From: Rhodococcus globerulus NBRC 14531
GTDB taxonomy: Bacteria > Actinomycetota > Actinomycetes > Mycobacteriales > Mycobacteriaceae
Length of the DNA stretch: 64,000 nucleotides
Direction of reading: 5' to 3'
Assembly (NCBI RefSeq): GCF_001894805.1
Contig: NZ_BCWX01000001.1
Span: 1,302,001-1,366,000 of the forward strand
Below are positions 9,250-17,821 of this stretch, piece by piece (position 1 is the first letter of the stretch; every line of letters begins with the position of its first letter). A program made the translations under genes and the position numbers. The notes beneath the pieces were generated by a model, which worked only from the letters and a program-made list of their open reading frames with translations, did no database searches and was not told the DNA's origin.

Positions 9250-10104
9250 ATGACTAATATCCTGCTCACAGGGGCGCGCGGCCAGCTTGGAAGTCGTATC
9301 GAATCGCTTGCGCTCTCGGCGGGTCGAAGCGTTGTCGCTCTGGGTTCAGCGCAGTTGGACATCACGGATCGTGGTGCGGTCGACAAAGCGCTGACGTCCG
9401 ATGTTCTCTCACCCGAGACGGTGGTGATCAACTGCGCCGCGTACACGGCAGTGGATGCAGCGGAGTCGGATGAGGCGGCGGCCACGGCAGTGAACGAGAC
9501 CGGGCCGAGCAACCTGGCATCGGCCTGCGCGCGGGCGGGTGCCCGATTGATCCACGTCTCCACCGACTACGTCTTTCCTGGTGACGCTCACAGCCCGTAC
9601 GAGGTCGATTCGCCGACAGGGCCGTCGACGGTCTACGGCCGCACGAAGCTTGCGGGCGAGGAAGCCGTGCGCAAGTCCGGCGCTGATTCCGTGATCGTTC
9701 GCACCGCCTGGGTCTACTCGGGTGAGGCCGGTGATTTTGTCGGCACGATGCGCCGCCTCGAAGGTGAACGGGACTTTATCGACGTCGTCGACGATCAGAT
9801 CGGTTCGCCCACGTACAGCGTCGATCTGGCGGCCGGTCTGTTGGAACTGGCGTCACGTCCGTTCACGGGCACTTCGACACTGCACGCGACCAACGACGGG
9901 CAGGCCAGTTGGTTCGATCTGGCGCGCGCGGTGTTCGAGGAGATCGGTGCCGATCCGAATCGGGTTCGCCCGTGCACCAGCGCCGCATTTGTCCGCCCGG
10001 CGCCGCGCCCCGCGTACTCGGTGTTGTCCGGTGACGCGTGGGCGGCCGCGGGCCTGAGCCCGTTGCGCCCGTGGCGTGAGGCGCTTCACGACGCAATCGC
10101 GTGA
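9250..10104 (+). CDS. rmlD: dTDP-4-dehydrorhamnose reductase
   Basis: A 284-residue extended short-chain reductase that makes dTDP-L-rhamnose, the donor for the mycolyl-arabinogalactan linker. It has the nucleotide-binding GARGQLG, the VINCAAYTAVD segment, the STDYVFPG motif and the catalytic YGRTKLAGE (Tyr-x-x-x-Lys). ATG 9250 gives a start immediately before the Rossmann fold. It heads an operon with wbbL and an NDP-sugar pyrophosphorylase, in the same order as Rv3266c-Rv3264c. Confidence 0.95.
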   Translation: MTNILLTGARGQLGSRIESLALSAGRSVVALGSAQLDITDRGAVDKALTSDVLSPETVVINCAAYTAVDAAESDEAAATAVNETGPSNLASACARAGARLIHVSTDYVFPGDAHSPYEVDSPTGPSTVYGRTKLAGEEAVRKSGADSVIVRTAWVYSGEAGDFVGTMRRLEGERDFIDVVDDQIGSPTYSVDLAAGLLELASRPFTGTSTLHATNDGQASWFDLARAVFEEIGADPNRVRPCTSAAFVRPAPRPAYSVLSGDAWAAAGLSPLRPWREALHDAIA

Positions 10105-10147
10105 GCAAAGTTCAGATGGAGCGCTCCGGGCGGCTAGGCTGACCGGC

Positions 10148-11062
10148 GTGAGTCCCAAGCTGGCCGTGGTAACGGTGACGTACTCGCCCGGCGAGCATCT
10201 CGAGAACTTTTTGAGCACACTCGCCGAGGCGACGACAGAAAAACCCCAGGTCATCATGGCCGACAATGGGTCGACCGACGGAACTCCCGAGGCCGCCGAC
10301 AGCAAGTACGAACACGTTCGTCTGCTCCGTACCGGTGGAAATATCGGGTACGGAGGCGCGATAAATCGGGCTGTCGCGGAGATCGATCCGGCTGTCGAAT
10401 TCATCGTGATTTCCAATCCGGACGTCCAATGGAGCCCCGGTTCACTCGACAAATTGGTGGCTGCGGCAAATCGGTGGCCAAGGGCCGGTGCGCTGGGGCC
10501 CAAGGTCCTCGAACCCGACGGCAGCGTGTATCCGTCGGCGCGATCCGTTCCCGACATCACTTCCGGTGCGGGACACGCAATTCTGGGCACGGTGTGGCCG
10601 AAGAATCCGTGGACGACTCGCTACCGCCAGGAGAACGAGGCGCTCACCGAGCGCGCGGTCGGCTGGTTGTCCGGTTCGTGCCTGCTCGTTCGCCGCGATG
10701 CCTTCGACGCCATCTCCGGGTTCGACTCCCGTTACTTCATGTACATGGAGGACGTCGATTTCGGTGATCGCCTCGGAAAAGCGGGTTGGCTCAACGTGTT
10801 TGTGCCCTCTGCGGAGGTAACTCACGCGAAAGGGCATGCGGCAGGGCGTCATCCGGAGTTGATGCTGCCGGCACACCACCGCAGTGCATACCGTTTCCAA
10901 GCCGATCGCCATCCACATTGGTGGCAGGCCCCGCTGCGTCTGGCACTGCGCGGCGGCCTGGCGCTTCGTTCCAAGATTGCCGTCGCATCCGCAGTGCGCG
11001 CTCGCACAGATCACCCGACCGATGACACTTCAGTTTCGAATCCCAGGGGACAACAACGATGA
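10148..11062 (+). CDS. wbbL: dTDP-Rha:GlcNAc-PP-decaprenol rhamnosyltransferase
   Basis: A 304-residue GT2 glycosyltransferase that adds L-rhamnose to GlcNAc-diphosphodecaprenol, forming the arabinogalactan linkage unit at the cytosolic membrane face. Visible are the amino-terminal LAVVTVTYSPGEHLENFL strand, the nucleotide-binding ADNGSTDGT, SNPDVQW and the acceptor-side YMEDVDFGDRL (ED motif). GTG 10148 starts directly before the GT-A fold. The stop overlaps the next gene by four bases. Position and motifs match M. tuberculosis wbbL1 (Rv3265c). Confidence 0.93.
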   Translation: MSPKLAVVTVTYSPGEHLENFLSTLAEATTEKPQVIMADNGSTDGTPEAADSKYEHVRLLRTGGNIGYGGAINRAVAEIDPAVEFIVISNPDVQWSPGSLDKLVAAANRWPRAGALGPKVLEPDGSVYPSARSVPDITSGAGHAILGTVWPKNPWTTRYRQENEALTERAVGWLSGSCLLVRRDAFDAISGFDSRYFMYMEDVDFGDRLGKAGWLNVFVPSAEVTHAKGHAAGRHPELMLPAHHRSAYRFQADRHPHWWQAPLRLALRGGLALRSKIAVASAVRARTDHPTDDTSVSNPRGQQR

Positions 11063-12138
11063 CCGAACCTACTCCGACCGACGCGGTAATCCTGGTAGGC
11101 GGCAAGGGCACTCGCCTGCGTCCGCTGACCTTGTCGGCTCCCAAGCCGATGTTGCCGACGGCCGGTCTGCCGTTCCTGACGCACCTGCTCGCGCGGATCG
11201 AAGCTGCGGGCATCAAGCACGTCGTACTCGGTACGTCGTTCAAGGCAGAGGTGTTCGAGGACTATTTCGGTGACGGGTCGAAGATGGGCCTCGAGATCGA
11301 CTACGTGTTCGAGAACGAACCGCTCGGAACCGGCGGTGGTATCCGCAACGTTCTTCCGAAACTTCGCGGTGACAACATCATGGTGTTCAACGGCGACGTA
11401 CTCGGCGGCACCGATCTGAATGCGATCCTCGACACACACACGAAAACGGACGCGGACGTCACGCTGCACCTCGTCCGAGTCGGCGATCCGCGAGCGTTCG
11501 GCTGCGTACCCACCGACGAAGACGGTCGGGTGTCCGCGTTCCTGGAGAAGACCCAGGATCCGCCGACCGATCAGATCAACGCAGGCTGCTACGTCTTCAA
11601 GCGCGAGATCATCGAGCAGATCCCCGAGGGTCGCCCGGTGTCGGTCGAGCGCGAGGTGTTCCCGAACCTGCTGGCCGAGGGCAAGCGCGTCTTCGGTCAC
11701 GTCGACACGTCGTACTGGCGTGACATGGGCACTCCGGAGGACTTCGTGCGCGGTTCAGCCGACCTGGTTCGCGGTATCGCGCCGTCACCCGCACTCGAGG
11801 GCCCGCGCGGCGAGTCCCTGGTGCATCCCGGTGCCGGTGTGGCTCCCGGAGCTGTGTTGATCGGCGGCACGGTTGTCGGACGCGGCGCAGAAGTGGGCGC
11901 AGGCGCCCGCCTCGACGGCGCAATCCTGTTCGACGGCGCCGTGGTGGAAGCCGGGGCAGTTGTCGAGCGATCGATCCTCGGATTCGGTGTTCGGGTGGGA
12001 CCCCGCGCGCTCGTCCGCGACGCGGTGATCGGTGACGGTGCCGATATCGGCGCTCGCTGCGAATTGCTCCGCGGCGCTCGGGTGTGGCCCGGTGTGACGC
12101 TGCCCGACGGCGGCGTGCGTTTCAGCACAGATGTGTGA
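11059..12138 (+). CDS. manB: Mannose-1-phosphate guanylyltransferase-like NDP-sugar pyrophosphorylase
   Basis: A 359-residue nucleotidyltransferase that probably makes GDP-mannose from GTP and mannose-1-phosphate for lipoarabinomannan and phosphatidylinositol mannosides. The signature is LVGGKGTRLRPLT followed by PKPMLP, then FNGDVLGG for metal binding. The C-terminal third is a left-handed beta helix of hexapeptide-type repeats (VLIGGTVVGRGAEVGAGARL). It corresponds to Rv3264c, whose name varies between manB, manC and rmlA2, so the symbol is less certain than the family. ATGA overlap with wbbL indicates coupling. Confidence 0.85.
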   Translation: MTEPTPTDAVILVGGKGTRLRPLTLSAPKPMLPTAGLPFLTHLLARIEAAGIKHVVLGTSFKAEVFEDYFGDGSKMGLEIDYVFENEPLGTGGGIRNVLPKLRGDNIMVFNGDVLGGTDLNAILDTHTKTDADVTLHLVRVGDPRAFGCVPTDEDGRVSAFLEKTQDPPTDQINAGCYVFKREIIEQIPEGRPVSVEREVFPNLLAEGKRVFGHVDTSYWRDMGTPEDFVRGSADLVRGIAPSPALEGPRGESLVHPGAGVAPGAVLIGGTVVGRGAEVGAGARLDGAILFDGAVVEAGAVVERSILGFGVRVGPRALVRDAVIGDGADIGARCELLRGARVWPGVTLPDGGVRFSTDV

Positions 12139-12170
12139 TTGTTGAGCTTCGCAACTGGAATAATGGCCGG

Positions 12171-12944
12171 ATGACTTCATTTCCGAGCCGCTACGTCGCC
12201 CTCGGTGATTCGTTCACCGAGGGCGTCGGCGACACAGACGACAGATTCCCCAACGGACTACGAGGTTGGTCCGAACGCGTCGCGGAGCAGTTGGCAATCG
12301 GCAACCCGGATTTCCGATACGCCAATCTGGCGATTCGTGGTCGACTACTCGGTCCGATCGTCGACGAGCAGCTGGGGCCCGCGCTGGCGCTGAAGCCGGA
12401 CCTCGTGACGATCTACGCCGGCGGCAACGACATGATGCGCCCGAAGCTGGACCTCGACGCCGTGGTCGCTCGCTACGACACCGCGATTGCGGCGCTCACC
12501 GAATCCGGTGCTCGTGTAGTGATGTTCACCGCCTACGACACCGGATGGTCGGCGTTCTTCGGCAAACTCCGTGGCCGGATGGCCATCTACAACGAATTGG
12601 TGCGCGAAGTCGCCGATCGACACGGCGCGACCATCGTCGACTTCTGGCGGTTCGCCGAATATCAGGACCTGCGGATGTGGGACTTCGACCGTCTGCACAT
12701 GTCACCTGCCGGGCATCAGAACATGGCCGCTCACGTGCTCGACGCCATCGGTGTGGGCCACACCCTCACCGCGCCGGATCTCGGTCCCGTGCCGGCGCAG
12801 TCGAAGATCGAGGCCAGGCGAGAAGACCGTCAATGGACCCGAGAGTTCCTGGTGCCGTGGCTGGCTCGGCGCGTCAAGGGCGTCTCCTCGGGTGACGGAG
12901 TCAACGCCAAGCGGCCCGAGTTGGCGCCCGCTTTTCAAGCCTGA
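12171..12944 (+). CDS. SGNH/GDSL hydrolase
   Basis: A 257-residue esterase-like protein with SGNH blocks: GDSFTEG (catalytic Ser, block I), an alanine/glycine block II around LAIRGRLLGP, GGND (block III) and DRLHMSPAGH (Asp and His, block V). There is no signal peptide, so it is probably cytosolic; the substrate cannot be told from sequence. It follows the sugar pyrophosphorylase by 32 nt. Its stop codon lies in a 14-nt unit that is tandemly duplicated and also supplies the stop of the convergent Nudix gene. Confidence 0.9.
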   Translation: MTSFPSRYVALGDSFTEGVGDTDDRFPNGLRGWSERVAEQLAIGNPDFRYANLAIRGRLLGPIVDEQLGPALALKPDLVTIYAGGNDMMRPKLDLDAVVARYDTAIAALTESGARVVMFTAYDTGWSAFFGKLRGRMAIYNELVREVADRHGATIVDFWRFAEYQDLRMWDFDRLHMSPAGHQNMAAHVLDAIGVGHTLTAPDLGPVPAQSKIEARREDRQWTREFLVPWLARRVKGVSSGDGVNAKRPELAPAFQA

Positions 12945-12961
12945 AGGTTCAGGCCTGAAGG
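12934..12961. repeat. 14-nt stop-spanning tandem duplication
   Basis: Two adjacent 14-nt units (TTCAAGCCTGAAGG and TTCAGGCCTGAAGG, 13/14 identical). The first carries the TGA of the SGNH hydrolase. The second contains the perfect palindrome TTCAGGCCTGAA, whose TCA is the stop codon of the convergent Nudix gene. Read directly from sequence; the function, if any, may be termination. Confidence 0.85.
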
Positions 12962-13506
12962 CGCAGTCTCGCCAGTGAGACCATGTGGTCGACGCTCTCG
13001 TGTTCGGCATTGGCTGGGAGGGAATCGACGGGCCACCACTGCAGGTCGGTCGACTCCTCGCTGCGCACGATCGGTGAGTTGTCCGGTGCCACAACAAGAA
13101 ACCTCAGGTCGAGGTGCCGGGTCGGGACGCCGAGTGAACACGTGATGGGGTGCGTGTGTGCGGAAAGAAGTGCGGGGTCGATGCGCAGATCGTGAATTCC
13201 CGATTCCTCGCGAGCTTCGCGCAAGGCGGAATCGATCACAGTGTCATCAGTCGGTTCGCAGTGCCCGCCGAGCTGAATCCACTTCCCGACACGCGGATGC
13301 AGTGTGAGCAGGACGTGATTCAGGCTTTCGTCGATCACCAGCGACGACGCGGTGATGTGCCCCGGCGCATGACGGCGAAGGCATCCGTCTGGTGCGGAGT
13401 CGAGAAAAGCCAACATGGTGTGACGGAGGGACTCGTCGTGCGCTGACGGCGTAGACCATTGTTCCAGAACATCTTTGGCGGACCTGTGCAGAGTCTCTGC
13501 GCTCAC
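12949..13506 (-). CDS. Nudix hydrolase
   Basis: A 185-residue Nudix protein. The Nudix box is GGHCEPTDD followed by REAREESGI; the first acidic position is Asp rather than the usual Glu, while the metal-binding REAREE core is intact. Substrate is unknown. A GTG start at 13506 abuts the upstream fbiB stop with no gap, so it is the last gene of an fbiA-fbiB-nudix unit. That context makes a role connected with F420 or flavin nucleotides possible, though a general house-cleaning role is equally likely. Confidence 0.88.
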   Translation of the reverse strand: MSAETLHRSAKDVLEQWSTPSAHDESLRHTMLAFLDSAPDGCLRRHAPGHITASSLVIDESLNHVLLTLHPRVGKWIQLGGHCEPTDDTVIDSALREAREESGIHDLRIDPALLSAHTHPITCSLGVPTRHLDLRFLVVAPDNSPIVRSEESTDLQWWPVDSLPANAEHESVDHMVSLARLRLQA

Positions 13507-14874
13507 CTACATCTCCACCAATGCGTCGCCGGCTGCGGGAGCCGTACGGGGAGTGAGCGGTTCGAGGGGGTGACCGACAGCGATGGCGCCGAGCGGTTGC
13601 CAATCGGCGGGCACGCCCAGATGTTCGCGCACCGTGTCGGCGGCAAAGATCGTCGAACCGATCCAGCAGCTCCCGATCTCACGGGTCGCGAGCGCAACCA
13701 GCAAGCCCTGCACCGCCGCTCCCGCCGCCACGGTGAACATCGTGGACTCCGCAGCGCTGCGGCGCTCGTCCGGGTAGCTGTGCGCGCCGTCGGGGACGCA
13801 GAACGGGATGACAACTTCAGGGGCGTCGAACAGGATGTTGCCACGCGCGACGCGGGCCTGCGCGGATTCCTCGGTGCGTCCGTCGGCGCGCAGATCGGTG
13901 CGCCACTTCTCGCGTAGTGCTTCCAGCAGTTGCTTGCGAATAGTGTTGGTGCGCAACCAGACAAAGCGAACGGGTCGGGTGTGGTGCGGCGCCGGCGCGG
14001 TCAACGCCTCGGCGATGGACAACCGAATCGCGTCGGCGTCAACAGGTTCCTCGCTGAACGCGCGAATCGAACGGCGCAGAAGCAACGACTGGCCGCGGCC
14101 CATCGCCGTGGCTTCGGCCGTGCCGAGCCAGAACAGATCGTCGGCACCGCGACGGATGAGATCCTGCGCTGTGGAACCGTTGTCCTGGAATCGCAAGCCG
14201 CGTACGACGGCAACCGGTACTCCGCCGAGCTTGCCCTTGACCAGATCGCCGGCAGCCGCGATTTCGTCGGCAACGGCGATCTCGGTCACGATCAGATCGT
14301 TACCCTGGCTGTCCTGCGCTCCGAGGTAACCGTGCAACACCGGGATTCCGGCGGCGCCGATCGCGGCGTCGGTCTGCCCGTTGCGCCACGCGCGGCCCAT
14401 GGTGTCCGTCACCACGACGGCGACGGACTTACCGGCGGCATCGAGGAACCGAGCGCGCAGCGCGGCGGCACTCGCGTCGGGATCGACGGGAAGCAAAGCC
14501 AACTCGCCGCCGTCGACGTTGGAGCCGTCGATGCCGGATGCGGCCTGAACGATTCCGAGCTTGTTCTCCGTGATGAGGGTTCGGCCCTTACGCGCTACGA
14601 CGCGTACGGCTTCCTGATCGACGAGTACACGCCGCGCGGCATCGCGCTCGTCGGGGTCGGTCGGGGACGAGACGATGCGGCCTTCGACCTTCGAGAACAC
14701 TTTGCTCGTCACGACAAGGACGTCGCCGTCGCGGATCCACGGTGTTGCCTCGATGAGGGCAGCAGCCAAATCGTCCCCCGGACGGAACTCCGGAAGACCG
14801 TGAACGGGAATCACTTCGATGGCTGCGCCGGGCGAGTGATCGCCGGGAGCCTGATCGGTCGTGTTTGTTGTCAC
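13507..14874 (-). CDS. fbiB: Coenzyme F420:L-glutamate ligase / dehydro-F420-0 reductase
   Basis: A 455-residue bifunctional protein. Residues about 1-245 are the CofE-like GTP-dependent ligase that adds the gamma-glutamate tail to F420 ([16 protein letters not shown] is typical). Residues about 246-455 are an FMN-dependent nitroreductase fold (RRSIRAF) that reduces dehydro-F420-0. The length matches mycobacterial FbiB, which has both domains, unlike archaeal CofE. Its GTG start overlaps the fbiA stop (GTGA). Confidence 0.95.
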   Translation of the reverse strand: MTTNTTDQAPGDHSPGAAIEVIPVHGLPEFRPGDDLAAALIEATPWIRDGDVLVVTSKVFSKVEGRIVSSPTDPDERDAARRVLVDQEAVRVVARKGRTLITENKLGIVQAASGIDGSNVDGGELALLPVDPDASAAALRARFLDAAGKSVAVVVTDTMGRAWRNGQTDAAIGAAGIPVLHGYLGAQDSQGNDLIVTEIAVADEIAAAGDLVKGKLGGVPVAVVRGLRFQDNGSTAQDLIRRGADDLFWLGTAEATAMGRGQSLLLRRSIRAFSEEPVDADAIRLSIAEALTAPAPHHTRPVRFVWLRTNTIRKQLLEALREKWRTDLRADGRTEESAQARVARGNILFDAPEVVIPFCVPDGAHSYPDERRSAAESTMFTVAAGAAVQGLLVALATREIGSCWIGSTIFAADTVREHLGVPADWQPLGAIAVGHPLEPLTPRTAPAAGDALVEM

Positions 14875-15863
14875 AGCGACACTCCGGCGATATCGAATGC
14901 GGTGGCCACCATCTCGGCGGTGGCCGCGGGCGAGGACATGATCAGTGGGACGGCGCGCACATCCACACCGTCGACGTCGGCGGTGTCACCTTCGTCGATC
15001 AGCCAGCCGTCGAGGATGCCGTTGATCGACCGGGCGCCGTAATGGCGACCGATTGCTTCGGATGTCGTCTCGACGCCGATGACGTCGAGGCACTCGTCGG
15101 CCATTCCGCGCAACGGTTTTCCGCCGATCACGGGGGAGAGTCCGATCACTTTGGCTGCGGTGGTGCGCAGTGCGCCACGAATGCCTGGCACCGCCAGAAT
15201 CGCGCCGACACTGACAACCGGGTTGGACGGAGCGATCAGGACGACGTCCGCGTTCTCGATCGCCTCGAGCACTCCCGGGGCCGGCTTCGCCTGTTCGGCA
15301 CCGACGTGAGCAAAGCTGTGGGTCGGGACGTGTGCGCGGTGACGTACCCACCACTCCTGGAAATGGATCGCTTTCTGCTCGCCGTCCTCCGGGTCGGTGA
15401 TCACGACGTGCGTTTCGCTGCGGTCGTCACTGACGGGGATGAGGTCAACGCCGGGATTCCAACGATTGCACAACGCTTCGGTAACTGCGGAGAGCGGATA
15501 GCCCGTTCTGAGCATCTGGCTGCGGATCAGATGGGTGGCGATATCGCGGTCGCCGAGCCCGAACCAGTCCGGCTTGGCGCCGTACGCGGCGAGCTCTTCT
15601 TTTGCGTTCCAACTCTCGCCCTTGTGGCCCCATCCGCGCTCGGTGTCGATGCCGCCGCCGAGGGTGTACATGCAGGTATCGAGGTCGGGGCAGATACGCA
15701 GCCCGTGCATCCAGACGTCGTCGCCGACGTTGACCACGGCTGTGATCCGGTGTGGGCCTTGATATTTCTCGAGCGTTTCACCACCGGAGATGCCGAGTGC
15801 GTGTTGCACTCCTTGGAGGAAACGAGCTCCGCCGACGCCGCCAACCAATACAGTCACGTTCAC
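14871..15863 (-). CDS. fbiA: Phosphoenolpyruvate/2-phospholactate transferase of F420 synthesis
   Basis: A 330-residue CofD-family enzyme that transfers the phospho-enolpyruvyl (or phospholactyl) group from its GDP-activated form to Fo, giving dehydro-F420-0. The amino-terminal [12 protein letters not shown] glycine loop, VNVGDD and [12 protein letters not shown] are family motifs. I chose GTG 15863, three codons before the first strand; the open frame upstream has no family similarity. It is coupled to fbiB and divergent from whiB2, 276 nt away, as in M. tuberculosis (Rv3261-Rv3260c). Confidence 0.95.
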   Translation of the reverse strand: MNVTVLVGGVGGARFLQGVQHALGISGGETLEKYQGPHRITAVVNVGDDVWMHGLRICPDLDTCMYTLGGGIDTERGWGHKGESWNAKEELAAYGAKPDWFGLGDRDIATHLIRSQMLRTGYPLSAVTEALCNRWNPGVDLIPVSDDRSETHVVITDPEDGEQKAIHFQEWWVRHRAHVPTHSFAHVGAEQAKPAPGVLEAIENADVVLIAPSNPVVSVGAILAVPGIRGALRTTAAKVIGLSPVIGGKPLRGMADECLDVIGVETTSEAIGRHYGARSINGILDGWLIDEGDTADVDGVDVRAVPLIMSSPAATAEMVATAFDIAGVSL

Positions 15864-16139
15864 TTGACAAAGACTAGGCGGTGCTCGGCTTGCCGTGTCC
15901 GCTGGGCGGTGTGTCAGATGCAAAACTCGGGCCGGAATACTAATGGATTCCTGTTCATTAGCTTGACCGCGACACGCTGGACGTGTGTAATCTCAAATGT
16001 GTCATTCCACCGATGTCGGCGAGTTTGCCTGCAGCGGGACCACATTCGAACGTAGTTTCGAGTGGTCAACGGGGTGGGGTTGAAATGGGTTGAAATACGG
16101 AGTGAAATTCTGCGCTATTACAGGTGAGGAGGCGGAACG

Positions 16140-16529
16140 ATGCCCAATGAAAATGTCGAGATCAGTGCTCTGGCAATGACAGTGAGCTACGAACCGCAGA
16201 CCGATTCCCAAGCAGGCGCAGCAGAAGGTGCCTGCAGTGAAATCGAGGCGGTGACTGCTCGGCCTGTGCTGAGTCTGGTGACCGGCTTCGAGGAACTGTT
16301 CGACACCATCGAGGATCAATGGCAGGAACGCGCACTCTGTGCGCAGACCGATCCTGAGGCGTTCTTCCCTGAAAAGGGTGGATCTACTCGGGAAGCCAAG
16401 CGAATTTGCCTCGGCTGTGAGGTTCGTGACGAGTGCCTCGATTATGCACTCGCCAACGACGAACGGTTCGGAATCTGGGGAGGGTTGTCGGAGCGCGAGC
16501 GTCGACGTCTCAAGCGGGGGATCATCTGA
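16140..16529 (+). CDS. whiB2: WhiB2-type iron-sulfur transcriptional regulator (WhmD-like)
   Basis: A 129-residue Wbl protein needed for septation and cell division in mycobacteria. The four cluster ligands are Cys in ALCAQ, CLGC (two) and DECLDY. The GIWGGLSERERRRLKR turn and basic tail are the sigma-factor/DNA contact region. The acidic amino-terminal extension of about 60 residues is typical of WhiB2 rather than WhiB1. A strong GGAGG site precedes ATG 16140. The 276 nt upstream probably contain divergent promoters for fbiA and whiB2. Confidence 0.95.
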   Translation: MPNENVEISALAMTVSYEPQTDSQAGAAEGACSEIEAVTARPVLSLVTGFEELFDTIEDQWQERALCAQTDPEAFFPEKGGSTREAKRICLGCEVRDECLDYALANDERFGIWGGLSERERRRLKRGII

Positions 16530-16589
16530 TCTGCTGCTGAATCGGTTCGGTCAGCGTCGGGGCTGACGGGACGGTCTGCGAAAAGTCTT

Positions 16590-16614
16590 GACCTGCAACG
16601 GGGAATTGCAGGTC
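16590..16614 (+). terminator. Hairpin after whiB2
   Basis: Perfect 9-bp inverted repeat GACCTGCAA / TTGCAGGTC with a 7-nt loop, 60 nt after the whiB2 stop. There is no T-run, so intrinsic termination is uncertain; it lies between convergent genes. Confidence 0.5.
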
Positions 16615-16679
16615 GTGCACAGACTTTCAGAGATATTTGCCTAAGGGACATGGGCTTTCGGCCCTAGCCTGCAGAGTAC

Positions 16680-16733
16680 TTAGTCCTCTTCGGGTGCCTA
16701 GTCTTTTTCAGGTGCCTAGTCTTCTTCAGGGAA
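16680..16733 (-). repeat. 18-nt x3 in-frame stop cassette at zincin gene end
   Basis: Three consecutive 18-nt units on the minus strand, CCTGAAGAAGACTAG then GCACCTGAAAAAGACTAG then GCACCCGAAGAGGACTAA. The first is the end of the gene (Pro-Glu-Glu-Asp-stop). The other two repeat Ala-Pro-Glu-(Lys/Glu)-Asp-stop in the same reading frame, each with its own stop. Read directly from sequence. Confidence 0.92.
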
Positions 16734-17204
16734 CGTCGGATCGATCACTGATGGATCGACGCCGAGGAACGTACTGACTTGATGCACCAGCACGTCGTGA
16801 ACCAGATCCGTGAGTTCGTCCGGATTCTTGGCACGCTGCTCCAGCGGTCGACGGAACAACACAATTCGCGCACGTGTCGTCTTGCCGTGGCGATCGATGC
16901 CGGCGGGGATCAAACGTGAGAGTGGGACAGGTCCGTCTGCGACTACTTCCGGTGGCCAGTTCACCGAATCCGGATCACGGGCAAAAATCTTCGGAACCTC
17001 GTCGACGGCGATGTCGAGTTTCTTCAGCCGGTCGTGCCATGCCAGGTCCACCGGAGCAAACGCCTCCATCACGAGGAGATCGAATTTCTCCGCTCGTGTT
17101 CGCCGTGCCGGAACTTCCGGCGGCAACAAAGGTCCGCGCAGGCCGCGGCCGTGCCGTTCGATCGAACGGGTGGTGATCGACCGTCTGCGGGGGGAGCGTG
17201 ACAT
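16716..17204 (-). CDS. Metallopeptidase-family (zincin) protein with degenerate active site
   Basis: A 162-residue protein at the position of Rv3259. Its C-terminal half resembles the small zincin family (PF06262-like) with PLEQRAKNPDEL and a C-terminal helix. Where active members have HExxHxxG, this one reads HQVSTFLG, so the catalytic Glu and second His are missing; the nearby HDVLVH does not restore a canonical motif. It is therefore probably not a peptidase. It is divergent from the DUF3499 gene 80 nt away. The end of the gene carries the stop-spanning triple repeat. Confidence 0.8.
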   Translation of the reverse strand: MSRSPRRRSITTRSIERHGRGLRGPLLPPEVPARRTRAEKFDLLVMEAFAPVDLAWHDRLKKLDIAVDEVPKIFARDPDSVNWPPEVVADGPVPLSRLIPAGIDRHGKTTRARIVLFRRPLEQRAKNPDELTDLVHDVLVHQVSTFLGVDPSVIDPTFPEED

Positions 17205-17284
17205 GGCGTCGAGATTACGACAGTGACGCTCCGTCGGTGTGTCCGAGTAGGTTCCCGCCGCGGGGAGGGCTAGGCTCCGTACCT

Positions 17285-17683
17285 GTGAGATCTCTGCGTC
17301 GCTGCTGCCGCCCCGGGTGCAAGAACCCCGCCGTCGCGACGTTGACGTATGTCTACTCGGACTCCACTGCGGTAGTCGGTCCTCTCGCGACCGTCGCTGA
17401 ACCGCACTCGTGGGATCTGTGTGACAACCATGCGTCGCGTATCACGGTCCCGAAGGGCTGGGAAATGGTCCGGTACGAGGGTGGATTCTCGACCAGCACT
17501 CCGGACGAAGACGATTTGACCGCTCTTGCCGAAGCTGTCCGTGAGGCAGGTTTCGGCGACCGCGCCAAGGGACGTGAGGACACCGGCGTGTCCGCAGGCG
17601 ACGACGCCCGTTCCGTCGCGCCTCCCGCGGTTCGCACCGGTCGTCGCGGTCACCTGCGTGTTCTGCCGGATCCGTCGGCCTGA
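17285..17683 (+). CDS. DUF3499 family protein
   Basis: A 132-residue conserved actinobacterial protein (Rv3258c position). CCRPGCKNPAVATLTYVY at the start and LCDNHA about 30 residues later give a CxxxC...CxxH arrangement that looks like a zinc-binding site. The C-terminal half is acidic then basic and low-complexity. GTG 17285 lies just before the Cys-rich segment. Function unknown. It precedes the phosphomannomutase gene, as in mycobacteria, and may share its operon. Confidence 0.85.
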   Translation: MRSLRRCCRPGCKNPAVATLTYVYSDSTAVVGPLATVAEPHSWDLCDNHASRITVPKGWEMVRYEGGFSTSTPDEDDLTALAEAVREAGFGDRAKGREDTGVSAGDDARSVAPPAVRTGRRGHLRVLPDPSA

Positions 17684-17742
17684 ACTTCCGGCCGCTTTTG
17701 CCTGACATCCCGTAGTCACGCGTGAAGCATTAGGCTTGCTCA

Positions 17743-17778
17743 GAACTTCCAGCGTCTTGCGAACTTCCAGTGTCCCGG
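17743..17778. repeat. 18-nt tandem duplication before pmm gene
   Basis: Two adjacent 18-nt units beginning GAACTTCCAG (17743-17760 and 17761-17778, four mismatches). A third GAACTTCC overlaps the DUF3499 stop at 17682. The repeat lies in the 138-nt gap between DUF3499 and the phosphomannomutase gene. Confidence 0.7.
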
Positions 17779-17821
17779 TCGAAAGATCCGACGGGATGCG
17801 CACACAAGGAGAATGAATTCA

